A stretch of DNA of 64,000 nucleotides from Phycisphaerae bacterium (GTDB taxonomy: Bacteria; Planctomycetota; Phycisphaerae; Sedimentisphaerales; Sedimentisphaeraceae). The notes below the pieces were generated by a model. It was not told where the DNA came from. It saw only the letters and a list, made by a program, of their open reading frames with translations, and did no database searches. The stretch covers positions 1-64,000 of the forward strand of contig JALWYQ010000042.1 of the NCBI GenBank assembly GCA_027078365.1, read 5' to 3'. A program made the translations under genes and the position numbers. Below, piece by piece: positions 25,901 to 32,982 of this stretch. Numbering within the stretch: the first letter of the stretch is position 1; each line of letters starts with the position of its first letter.

Positions 25901-28342
25901 TCCGTATCTACCAATACTGAGATCCTCTGAATTGAACCAACTTGAGCCAACACCGTCAACCACCACGCTACCAGGGCCGTAATGGTAACTAATGTATCCA
26001 TTGTCACTTGTAACACTTCCACCATTAGTTATCGATAGAGACGCGCTACCATAATTACCAACAATAAGATCTCCAGAAGCCCAGCTTGAGCCAACGCCAT
26101 CAACTGTTACATTACCCACAGAATCAGCATCGTAACCAATCTTACCACTCTCACTTGTAACAGTACCGCCATCAGTGATTGATAGAGAACCATTGCCATA
26201 ATAGCCAACAGTAAGATCTCTCGATGTCCAACTCGAACCATCACCATCTACTATCATCTCACCTGTAGAACCTTCCCTATAGCCAATACATCCACAATTA
26301 CTTACAACAGAGCCGCCATTAGTGATTGATAGAGAACCGCTACCTGAAGATCCGACATGTATCCAATTAGATCGATCCCAAATCGAACCAACCCCATCAA
26401 CAACTACACTACCCACTGAACCTTCCCTAGAACCAATAGAGCAATCAGAACTTTGAAGATGCCCGCCATTGATGATTGATAGAGAACCGTTGCCAGCACC
26501 GCCGACAATAAGCCCATCGCCGTTACCATAACTTGGGCAGAACCAAGTTGAGCCAGCACCATCAACCGTTACACTACCGTGAGAACCTGCCTTGTAACCA
26601 ATATAGCCGTCACGACTTGCTACCATTACACCTTCTCTTATGCTAATAGAACCGCTACCAGAATAGCCTGCGCCGAGATAGGCATCGTAATCAGCGTATA
26701 GATTGATTGTTATATTCTGGTCAGATGAATTATTCATTACAAAGGTCTGACTAAGTCCATGTGTAGAGTCAAATACTAAATCAGTATCTACTATAATCGC
26801 TTTTGTATTTATAGTTCCCGTCCCTTTGAGCTCTTGCGAACCAGCTAGAAGAGATTTTGTCGTAAGCGTACCACCATCAAAATTGATTATTCCATTGCCA
26901 TCATATTCGCCTACGGTTGTCTCACGAGCAACAGTAACCTCTCCACCATTAGCGATTAATAGAGAGCCACTACTGCTACCGCTACCGATATGTAGTGAGC
27001 CAGAATTCCAACTTGAACCCACGCCATCAACTGTTACGCTACCTACTGAACCTGCCTTATAACCAACATAGCCACGAGTACAAACAACTGACACGCCTTC
27101 TGTTATACTCATAGAGCCAGTGCCAGAGTAACCTGCGCCTAAAATACCACTGCCATCAGCGTCTAGGTTGATTGTTATATTTTGGTCAGAGGAGTTACTC
27201 ATTACAAAGGTTGGGTTGAGCCCATGTATGGATTCAAACACCAAATCAGCATCTACTATAAGCGATTTTGTATTTACAGTTCCTGTTCCTTTTAGCTCTT
27301 TTGTTCCCGCTGTAAGAGTCTTTGTAGTAAGCGAACCTCCATCAAAATTAATTACTCCATCGCCATTCCCTGAGCTCACTCTTGTTTCATCAGCCACAGT
27401 TACAATTCCACCATTAGTGATTGAGAGAGAAGCTCTATCGCCATCGCCAATACTTAACCAGTCAAGATTCCAACTGGAACCAACACCATCTACAATTGCA
27501 CTACCCTGAGATTCGGAAGAACTACCAATCGCCACATAACGACTTGTAACATTTCCGCCATTAGTGATTGAGAGAGAACCACTACCCTCTTTGGCGATCC
27601 ATAAGAAGTCGAAATTTTTAAAACTTGAACCAGAACCATCAACCGCTACGCTACCTACTGAACCTACCTTGTAACCAATGTAGCATTTAGAAGTACTCGT
27701 AACATTACCACCATTGATGATTGAGAGAGAACCGCTACCGCTATCACCGACGTTTAACCAGCTAGAATTCCAACTTGAATTAACACCATCAACTACTGCG
27801 TTGCCTGTGGAGCCAGAAAAATAGCCAATATCGCCTGAAATAGTTGTAACATTTCCACCATTAGTTATTGAGATAGAACCTCTACCGCTAACACCTACAC
27901 TTAACCCGTTAGAATTCCAACTTGAACCAACACCATCAACCACCGCACTACCTTGAGAGCCAGAATAAAAACCAATGCGGCCAGACTTACTTCTAACGTT
28001 TCCTCCGTTAGTAATTGAAAGAGAACCGCTACCATAATTGCCAATGCGCAGCCAGTCAGAGCTTTGCCAATTAGAGCCTACACCATCGACTACTACATCG
28101 CCTTGAGAGCCAGAAGAATCACCAATATAGCTATGGTCGCTTGAGATACTTCCACCATCAGTGATTGAAAGAGATCCGTTACCAGTTTTTCCTACGTAGG
28201 CATCGGTGTCTTGATCCCAAAGATTTGGATTGGCTGGGTCTACGTCACCAGAGCTGGTAACATCGCCGCAGGCGTGAGCGGTTAAAAAAAAGATTGAAAC
28301 TGCGGCTGTGAAAAAAATGAACGAAACTAGATTCCTCTTCAT
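22904..28342 (-). CDS. Giant PEP-CTERM protein of T5SS/PEP-CTERM-associated repeats (paralogue 2)
   Basis: The 1,812-residue paralogue of the next gene has the same plan: signal peptide (MKRNLVSFIFF), HACGDVT, DVDPANPNLW, about 24 units carrying DGxGSSW (hand count), four longer INFDGGTL/ELKGTGT/DLVFDSTHG blocks (paralogue 1 has three), and a final IPEPVTMAIF, ALGCLG, IRRRR PEP-CTERM signal. An in-frame start 20 codons upstream exists, but the ATG at 28342 aligns with paralogue 1 and has AGGAAG at 9 nt. The C-terminal ~100 codons are close to identical in DNA to those of paralogue 1, which suggests recent duplication or gene conversion. A surface-exposed beta-helix is inferred. The partner exosortase is not in the window. 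Confidence 0.9.
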   Translation of the reverse strand: MKRNLVSFIFFTAAVSIFFLTAHACGDVTSSGDVDPANPNLWDQDTDAYVGKTGNGSLSITDGGSISSDHSYIGDSSGSQGDVVVDGVGSNWQSSDWLRIGNYGSGSLSITNGGNVRSKSGRIGFYSGSQGSAVVDGVGSSWNSNGLSVGVSGRGSISITNGGNVTTISGDIGYFSGSTGNAVVDGVNSSWNSSWLNVGDSGSGSLSIINGGNVTSTSKCYIGYKVGSVGSVAVDGSGSSFKNFDFLWIAKEGSGSLSITNGGNVTSRYVAIGSSSESQGSAIVDGVGSSWNLDWLSIGDGDRASLSITNGGIVTVADETRVSSGNGDGVINFDGGSLTTKTLTAGTKELKGTGTVNTKSLIVDADLVFESIHGLNPTFVMSNSSDQNITINLDADGSGILGAGYSGTGSMSITEGVSVVCTRGYVGYKAGSVGSVTVDGVGSSWNSGSLHIGSGSSSGSLLIANGGEVTVARETTVGEYDGNGIINFDGGTLTTKSLLAGSQELKGTGTINTKAIIVDTDLVFDSTHGLSQTFVMNNSSDQNITINLYADYDAYLGAGYSGSGSISIREGVMVASRDGYIGYKAGSHGSVTVDGAGSTWFCPSYGNGDGLIVGGAGNGSLSIINGGHLQSSDCSIGSREGSVGSVVVDGVGSIWDRSNWIHVGSSGSGSLSITNGGSVVSNCGCIGYREGSTGEMIVDGDGSSWTSRDLTVGYYGNGSLSITDGGTVTSESGKIGYDADSVGNVTVDGVGSSWASGDLIVGNYGSASLSITNGGSVTSDNGYISYHYGPGSVVVDGVGSSWFNSEDLSIGRYGVGTLSISNGGMVTVGGETKIGEWDGTGVINFNGGTLATKSLLAGSQELEGVGTINTKAIVADVDLVFDSTHGLSQTFVMSNSPEQNITINLDANGSGFLGAGYSGTGSMSVTDGLTVASVGGYIGCKRGSHGSVVVDGSDSSWNSSDDLYIGKYGSGSLSISNGGNVTSDSACIGCESGSVGNVVVDGVDSSWNNSDGLTVGGNGEASLSITNGASVTSSSTVIGYLSDSVANVTVDGDGSSLHNLEGLYVGRYGTGALSITNGAIVTTAGETRVGGVAGVINFDSGTLDTESLLAGAKELKGIGTINTHGIVTDTDLLFDSAHGLTQTLALNDSSEQNITINLDVDGSGFLGAGCSDYGSMNVKGGVVVTGYNGYIGLKMGSVGNVLVDGVGSGWNSSNCLYVGNSGSGSLSITNGGNVTSATSTIGRHSDSVGSVLVDGDGSSWQNSDLLYVGKHGNASIAVANGGNVTNTADCYIGYYAGAQGSVAVDGASSSWQSSGLLWVGYKGSGSLSITNGGSVISDHGSIGYGYSYGYIHKYGLGSVVVDGVGSSWVSSELDVGNGGSGSLLITDGGNVTSDYGSVAGYDNLCSVVVDGDGSSWTSKKLYIGNDGSASVTITNGGNITSDHSYIGKSFTYLATAVVDGVGSSWDCSRDLNIGDNGRGSLSVLNGGTVTSYNSYISLSLYSTGEATVDGVGSNWDSSGWLSVAYYGRGSLSITNGGHATSAFGYIGQHSISAGSVTVDGVGSRWDNSSDLYIGDSGRGSLNVLNGGTVTSYNVDIAISQDSKGYVIIDGAGSSLDSSGWLSIGDEGSGSLSITNGGHATSGSGYIAYCSGSAGDVVVDGVGSSWLINGSGSDWDDNGSLDIGHSGSGSLSIINGGIVIVDGVLTIDANLNGDSFVEMSTGGMLALSGDADSSIADFLALVDGSDDIRFWDESINDWSNIINATLGDDYTLEYISDVNSDLYDHTVLTVTAIPEPVTMAIFALGCLGIRRRR

Positions 28343-28489
28343 AGGCCATCTTCCTTTCAAAACACATTTCTCGCAAAGTTCACGTTGAACTTCCACGCAC
28401 ACACTCCATTTGCAAAAAAAGAGACGGCCTTTGAAAATAGCCTTTATTCTCTAAACCCCCTTCGAGCGATGACGCCCGATAGTAAGGCT
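28343..28489 (-). promoter_or_regulatory. Conserved leader of giant repeat gene 2
   Basis: Counterpart of 22415-22578. Shared blocks are CTAGC, ATCGGGCG, GGC-ATTTTCA, GGCCGTCTCTTTTTTT and GCAAAT. GGCT/GGCC followed by seven T resembles a short attenuator hairpin. The middle of the leader has diverged while these blocks stayed. Confidence 0.45.
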
Positions 28490-28517
28490 AGTATAACCTA
28501 TTGAAGCAAATAATCAA
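28490..28517 (-). promoter_or_regulatory. Promoter of giant repeat gene 2
   Basis: TTGATT (28512-28517), a 16-bp spacer and TATACT (28490-28495), with the same spacing and flanking sequence as the promoter at 22579-22606. Confidence 0.65.
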
Positions 28518-28539
28518 ACATTAAAAGATTGAAAAACTC

Positions 28540-28557
28540 GGACACCTGCAACCGGCC
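28540..28557. repeat. 18-bp dispersed repeat GGACACCTGCAACCGGCC
   Basis: An exact copy of 18 bp recurs at 30345-30362 inside a larger palindrome. Here it is a fragment next to the promoter of the second giant gene. Confidence 0.7.
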
Positions 28558-28699
28558 AAAAAACCAGCATAGTCAGCTCATATGCATCATTTGCGTCCAC
28601 CCTATTAGATTTTTTAATCGCACCTTTCAATCCACCCCGCAAACATAATTTCTTAGCACTGAGTAGCACACAATAGCATTTACTCAAAACTCTAACAGG

Positions 28700-28858
28700 A
28701 TAAATCTGTTTTTATCTGCGCTCGCCCTGTTAGAGTTTTAACTCTAATAGGGTTCATCTGCGCCTATCTGCGGTTGCAATCTGGGTTTATCTGTATTTAT
28801 CTTTAATCTGCGTTTACCCGTGTTAATCTGCGGTTGCAATCTGAGTCCATCAGCGGTC
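28700..28858. repeat. ATCTGCG tandem array split by a TTAGAG palindrome
   Basis: Degenerate units (ATCTGCG, ATCTGCGG, TTGCAATCTG and so on) repeat through this segment and touch the amrS stop codon. Within them at 28725-28752 lies CCCTGTTAGAGTT-TT-AACTCTAATAGGG, a near-perfect hairpin, as if the palindrome had inserted into the array. The 28518-28849 gap holds no gene. Confidence 0.75.
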
Positions 28859-29887
28859 CCAAACACCCGCAATCTTCTCTGCGCAGCTTGGGCATTTGCC
28901 ATTTTCTAAATGGTTGGCTACTACCTCAAAAGACCGGCGTTTTATTAGGGTCTCGCCGCAGTTTGGGCAAATGGTGTCTCTGCCAGACTCGCTTCTAACA
29001 TTACCAAGGTACACATAATCAAGGCCGGCGGAGCTAGCTATTTGGGCTGCCGATGTTAGAGTTGCAATTGGTGTTGCGCGTTCGCTATCCATTTTAAACG
29101 CCCCATGAAATGCGCTTAGGTGCCAAGGTGTGCTAGGCGATGTTTTCTTGGCTATAAACTCTGCGATATCGCGCAGCTCGCGGGGGTTGTCGTTTTGGTC
29201 TGGTACGATGAGCGTTGTGAGCTCTAGCCAAATATCGGTGCTGTTTGAAATCGTTTCGATATTTCTTAATACTGGTTCTAAACTGGCGTGGCAAACGTCT
29301 TTGTAGAAAGAGTCTGAGAAGGATTTTAGGTCTATGTTTATCGCATCAAGAAAGCCCTGCATCTTCTCAATCGCTTTCTCTGAAAAATAACCATTGCTAA
29401 CAAATATATTTTTAAGCCCATTCTCTTTGGCGATAATAGCTGTTTCTTGGGCAAATTCAAAAAAGATAGTTGGCTCAGTGTATGTGTAGGAAACACTTGC
29501 GCATCCTGCGCGCAGAGCCATATCAACAATCTGCTGAGGTGAATAAGAATCGCCGCAATCAAACAGACCACTAACATCGGGCTGGCTAATCTGCCAGTTC
29601 TGACAAAAACCACATTTAAAATTGCATCCAATCGCCGCAATCGAAAAGCTCTTTGTGGCGGGCAAGAAATGATAAAGAGGTTTTTTCTCGATTGGATCGA
29701 CTGCTAACGCGCAGAGCCTATCATAGTTTAGGCTGTAGAGCTTGCCGTCGATATTTTTGCGCACTTGGCAACGACCAAGCTGATTGTTTGAGAGCCTGCA
29801 ATAAAAATTGCAAAGCTCGCATCTAACAGCACTATCATCTAGAGGCTGCCACAAACTCGCCTCTTTGAGTTTTGTTTCTTCTCGCAT
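28850..29887 (-). CDS. amrS: AmmeMemoRadiSam system radical SAM enzyme
   Basis: The 345-residue radical SAM protein resembles pyruvate formate-lyase activating enzymes. It has an N-terminal Cys-rich segment (CELCNFYC and GRCQVR), the cluster motif CNFKCGFC with Cys88, Cys92 and Cys95, SYTYTEPTIFFE, LKNIFVSNGYF, INIDLKSF, and a C-terminal rubredoxin-like knuckle (CPNCGETLI and CPSCAEKIAGVW) typical of AmrS. AGGAGG lies 9 nt before the ATG. The usual partners (AMMECR1 and MEMO proteins) are not in the window. The biochemical reaction of the system is not established. It is transcribed alone. Confidence 0.85.
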   Translation of the reverse strand: MREETKLKEASLWQPLDDSAVRCELCNFYCRLSNNQLGRCQVRKNIDGKLYSLNYDRLCALAVDPIEKKPLYHFLPATKSFSIAAIGCNFKCGFCQNWQISQPDVSGLFDCGDSYSPQQIVDMALRAGCASVSYTYTEPTIFFEFAQETAIIAKENGLKNIFVSNGYFSEKAIEKMQGFLDAINIDLKSFSDSFYKDVCHASLEPVLRNIETISNSTDIWLELTTLIVPDQNDNPRELRDIAEFIAKKTSPSTPWHLSAFHGAFKMDSERATPIATLTSAAQIASSAGLDYVYLGNVRSESGRDTICPNCGETLIKRRSFEVVANHLENGKCPSCAEKIAGVWDR

Positions 29888-30060
29888 AAACGCAAAACCT
29901 CCTATTCTTAAATATCGCTAGTTGTTGATTGTAGCAACAAAAAAATACTGCGGCTATATAATAAATTCAACTACCAGGACTGGCACAACCAGCCCTAGAT
30001 GGCTCATCTCAGCAGCCCTCCATTTCAATTCCTTTGCGTTTAGTTGGAATAACGTTAATT

Positions 30061-30175
30061 AGGTGCCGCACCTAACGGAGCTAATCTGTTTTGTTGCATG
30101 TCATTTTTTCTACAAAGGTATTGCTCCGACGGAGCAAGATCTGCGATACAGTCTTGCTATAATCCCAGAGGGATG
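30061..30175. repeat. Degenerate intergenic repeat
   Basis: The segment contains AGGTGCCGCACCTAACGGAG, a TTTTTTCTACAAAGGTATTG core, GCTCCGACGGAGC (palindromic) and CCCAGAGGGATGACA. The pattern resembles non-coding repeats seen across several bacterial phyla, from memory only. No gene is visible in 29888-30516. Confidence 0.45.
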
Positions 30176-30187
30176 ACACCTTGTACC

Positions 30188-30391
30188 GTAAAATTGGGAC
30201 TGGTATGTTCTGCCCTTTAGGGTCGGTTGTACCTGTCCCGAATTTTACCGCGATTAGTAAAGACACACCAGTCTCCCGCGATTGAATGTAACGCACAAGT
30301 TTTACTGTGATTGAACGGTGCATGCAGACTGTGCCGTAAAACAGGGACACCTGCAACCGGCCGGAGGCCGAACGTACCAGTCCCGGTTTTA
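30188..30391. repeat. Two large GGGAC palindromes
   Basis: At 30188-30248, GTAAAATTGGGAC-T-GGTA faces TACC-T-GTCCCGAATTTTAC. At 30338-30391, AAAACAGGGAC faces GTCCCGGTTTTAC around CCTGCAACCGGCCGGAGGCCG. The internal parts of the two are related in inverted orientation (GGGACAGGTACAACCGACC versus GGGACACCTGCAACCGGCC). Each can fold into a long hairpin. Confidence 0.7.
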
Positions 30392-30405
30392 CTCAAGCCT
30401 CCTGC

Positions 30406-30465
30406 ATTCCAAATACCATCGCCCCTTTCAAGATCTTCGTGTTCTTCATTGTAGAATAGGTTTTA
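30406..30465. repeat. Dispersed repeat, CATCGCCCC...TTCTTCAT type, copy 1
   Basis: CCATCGCCCC-TTTCAAGATCTTCG-TGTTCTTCAT-AATAGGTTTTA recurs with few changes at 44806-44868, and a poorer version lies near 53450-53500. Confidence 0.6.
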
Positions 30466-30479
30466 TTCTTTGTCTCGGG

Positions 30480-30508
30480 TTGCTTTTATCGAGTCTATTA
30501 GATATACT
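30480..30508 (+). promoter_or_regulatory. Promoter giving a probably leaderless miaB mRNA
   Basis: TTGCTT (30480-30485), a 17-bp spacer and TATACT (30503-30508). The -10 box ends only 8 nt before the miaB ATG, so transcription should start at or next to the A of the start codon. There is no Shine-Dalgarno sequence. Confidence 0.65.
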
Positions 30509-30516
30509 GCCCGGCT

Positions 30517-31905
30517 ATGAAAGATAAAAAACTATACATAAAAAGCTTTGGTTGCCAGATGAATAAACTCGATGCTGGGCTAGTTACTGCCGCATTCGAG
30601 GAAGATGGCTATAGTATAACCGATACAGAAGACAATGCAGATGTTGTTTTGTTCAACACCTGCTCAGTCCGTGCGAACGCCGAGAACCGTGTTCATTCAC
30701 GGATTGGATATATAGGCCACCTAAAGAAGACTCGCCCCCATATGGTACTTGGGATTATTGGCTGTATGGCGCAGCGGCTTGGTGAAGAGTTTTTAAAAGA
30801 CACGGCTGTCGATATCGTCTGTGGCCCGAGCCAAATTCCAGACTTGCTCGGCATGGTAAACGATGTAATTTCAGAGAGAAAAAAAATAGTGAGTGTCTGC
30901 GCAGATGTTCGCGAAAAGCCAGACGCTACTATCTCAGAGACGCTAGACGAATTTGAGTATGCCTTCGACTCGAGCAAAGATCAAAAGACGAATCAGGCGT
31001 TTGTGCGTGTGATGCGCGGATGTAACAACTTTTGCTCATACTGCATTGTGCCGTTTGTGCGCGGGCCAGAAGTCTCAAGAAAACCGCAGCAAATTTTTGA
31101 TCAATGCAAAAAACTTGTCGATGAAGGGGCAAAACAAATCACCCTGCTTGGGCAAACTGTGAACTCTTACGAATACAGCGCAGGCGAGAAGACATACCGC
31201 CTGCCCGATCTGCTTGAGATGCTATCAGAGATTGATTCTCTAAAGTGGCTAAGATTTATAACAAGCTACCCAAACCTAAACCACGACGAAGACTTATTCA
31301 AGGCGATGGGAGAGCTTGATAAGGTTTGCCCATACTTGCACATGCCTGCGCAGAGCGGTTCGGATAGAATTCTAAAAGCTATGAATCGCCATTACAGCGC
31401 GCAGCAGTATCTAGACCAACTAGCCGTGGCAAGGAGCTACGTGCCTGATATCGCGATTGCTGGCGATTTTATAGTTGGCTTCCCTGGTGAGACGGATGAG
31501 GATTTTGAAGCTACGGTTGAACTTGTGAAAAAAGCGAACTACAAAAACATATTCGCATTCAAATACTCGCCGCGACCTGGAACCAAAACTGATAAAAAAC
31601 TCGAAGATAACATTCCAGAAGAAATAAAAAAGCTGCGCAACAATGAGCTTCTAAAGGTTCAAGAGCAAATTAGCGCAGAGTACAACAAAAGATACGAAGG
31701 AAAAATTCTCGAGGTTTTAGTCGAAGGACCAAGCAAGAAGGCGCATCTAAACAAGGCGCAAAATGCCAACAACCCACAGCTAATCGCCCGAACAGCAACA
31801 GACCATATCGTCGTGTTCAACGGCCCAGAGAGTTTAGCTGGAAATTTTGCGCAGGTAGAGATTGAAAAAACGATGCCGCTGACATTGTTTGGAAATCTGG
31901 TTTAG
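30517..31905 (+). CDS. miaB: tRNA-2-methylthio-N6-dimethylallyladenosine synthase
   Basis: Radical SAM methylthiotransferase acting on position 37 of tRNAs that read UNN codons. The 462-residue protein has the N-terminal MTTase domain with cluster-binding Cys13 (SFGCQMN), Cys49 (NTCSVR) and Cys83 (GCMAQR). The radical SAM motif CNNFCSYC follows with Cys169, Cys173 and Cys176, then PFVRGPE, LLGQTVNSY and AGDFIVGFPGET. The C-terminal TRAM domain includes EGPSKK. This is the full architecture and normal length. The start is fixed by the conserved beginning, and the promoter leaves no leader. It is monocistronic. Confidence 0.95.
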   Translation: MKDKKLYIKSFGCQMNKLDAGLVTAAFEEDGYSITDTEDNADVVLFNTCSVRANAENRVHSRIGYIGHLKKTRPHMVLGIIGCMAQRLGEEFLKDTAVDIVCGPSQIPDLLGMVNDVISERKKIVSVCADVREKPDATISETLDEFEYAFDSSKDQKTNQAFVRVMRGCNNFCSYCIVPFVRGPEVSRKPQQIFDQCKKLVDEGAKQITLLGQTVNSYEYSAGEKTYRLPDLLEMLSEIDSLKWLRFITSYPNLNHDEDLFKAMGELDKVCPYLHMPAQSGSDRILKAMNRHYSAQQYLDQLAVARSYVPDIAIAGDFIVGFPGETDEDFEATVELVKKANYKNIFAFKYSPRPGTKTDKKLEDNIPEEIKKLRNNELLKVQEQISAEYNKRYEGKILEVLVEGPSKKAHLNKAQNANNPQLIARTATDHIVVFNGPESLAGNFAQVEIEKTMPLTLFGNLV

Positions 31906-32035
31906 AGAAACGCTGATAGTCGCAAGGACGCCCACTCTCTTCTTATAGCTCGGGACAAGCGAAATCTTTTGATATCACAAAATTTATTACAGTAATAGAC
32001 ATTTAGTAATTATAACTAAATAACATCTTTTTTCC

Positions 32036-32065
32036 TTGCAAAAGTAAGTGTTTGCCCTTATTATG
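32036..32065 (+). promoter_or_regulatory. Candidate promoter of the small PEP-CTERM gene
   Basis: TTGCAA (32036-32041), an 18-bp spacer and TATTAT (32060-32065). This predicts a 5' leader of about 115 nt. Confidence 0.5.
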
Positions 32066-32076
32066 GGACCATGGTA

Positions 32077-32115
32077 GTTGCTCAAAAAAGGTGGATGAAA
32101 AGTAAAAGAGCAACT
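32077..32115 (+). promoter_or_regulatory. Leader hairpin before the small PEP-CTERM gene
   Basis: AGTTGCTC (32077-32084) pairs perfectly with GAGCAACT (32108-32115) around a purine-rich loop containing AAGGTGGATGAAAAG, which itself holds a ribosome-site-like sequence and ATG. It sits at the very 5' end of the predicted mRNA. Confidence 0.45.
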
Positions 32116-32188
32116 TAGGGAATTGATATGGAGCGATTTGTTACGCTACCTTATCAGACAATTAACATTTCAATGGGAAGGATGGGCG

Positions 32189-32797
32189 ATGAAAAAATTA
32201 ATTTTGGTAACGTTCCTGTGCGCGATGGTAAGCATTGTTTCTGCGACAACAACCCCTCTGGATGGCTGTAGCGACGTTGAAGTTTTCTCTATTGAAAACG
32301 GTGGCTTCCATTCAATGACTTGGGAATATGATGACGCAAGCAAAACATCATTTACGATTAAAGGCTATGGTTTTGCTGATTCATCATCACCTACTACAAA
32401 TCCAATCTGTGTAATTACAGGTGATCTAGGACCGAACAGTGAAGTAAGTAATGCTTCTGTTGTACTAGACAATACAGGTGCGGTAGGTTCAACATGGAGC
32501 GAGCTTTACAACGGCACATACGTTGTGACAGAAGCGGAGTTCACTGACTATGAATCGTTTAGACTGCTTATGACTGCTGGAGCATCTGAATGCGGAGAAA
32601 CAGCTAATCAGACATCGTACAATGGGCAAATCTATGATAGAGCACTAGAATTCCAAGGCCAAAGCTGGGTCGTAGATGATTATGCGGCGCAGCAATTCAC
32701 CAAGGCGCAACTCACAGTAGCTAGCGTCCCAGAACCAGCAACTATGGCTCTTCTAGGGCTTGGTGGTTTGTTTGTTACAAGAAGAAAACGCAATTAA
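32189..32797 (+). CDS. PEP-CTERM sorting domain protein, 202 aa
   Basis: Small secreted protein. The signal peptide is MKKLILVTFLCAMVSIVSA, followed by a ~160-residue beta-rich domain of no recognised family (ENGGFHSMTWEYDD, SFTIKGYGFADSSS, DRALEFQGQSWVVDDY). It ends in a PEP-CTERM signal: VPEPATMALLGLGGLFVTRR plus KRN. Exosortase processing and attachment outside the cell are inferred. The open frame extends 22 codons upstream, but the ATG at 32189 begins the signal peptide and has GGAAGGA before it. Upstream are a promoter, a hairpin and an overlapping 47-codon frame (see findings). Confidence 0.85.
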   Translation: MKKLILVTFLCAMVSIVSATTTPLDGCSDVEVFSIENGGFHSMTWEYDDASKTSFTIKGYGFADSSSPTTNPICVITGDLGPNSEVSNASVVLDNTGAVGSTWSELYNGTYVVTEAEFTDYESFRLLMTAGASECGETANQTSYNGQIYDRALEFQGQSWVVDDYAAQQFTKAQLTVASVPEPATMALLGLGGLFVTRRKRN

Positions 32798-32906
32798 TTG
32801 ATTTAATTTAGTGGTCAATGGTTAGTGGTTGGTGGTTAGGTGTTGCAAGCGTTGCGCAATGCTTATCTACGGTTCTAAACTCTACTACCCTTCATTATCT
32901 TGGTTA

Positions 32907-32946
32907 AAACGGATTGGACGATCCCTTGCTCTCGCCCAATCCGTTT
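32907..32946. terminator. Bidirectional terminator
   Basis: AACGGATTGG (32908-32917) pairs with CCAATCCGTT (32936-32945), flanked by A- and T-rich tails. It separates the PEP-CTERM gene from the convergent gltBD operon. Confidence 0.75.
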
Positions 32947-32982
32947 CGTTTGCGCCTTTAGCACCTCTAGCGTTAAATACCC

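Noticed and set aside
17126-28342. Regular short repeats resembling a CRISPR array or satellite
   Set aside because: The repeats are in frame and encode degenerate protein units with conserved Gly/Asp/Trp positions. There are no identical repeats with unique spacers.
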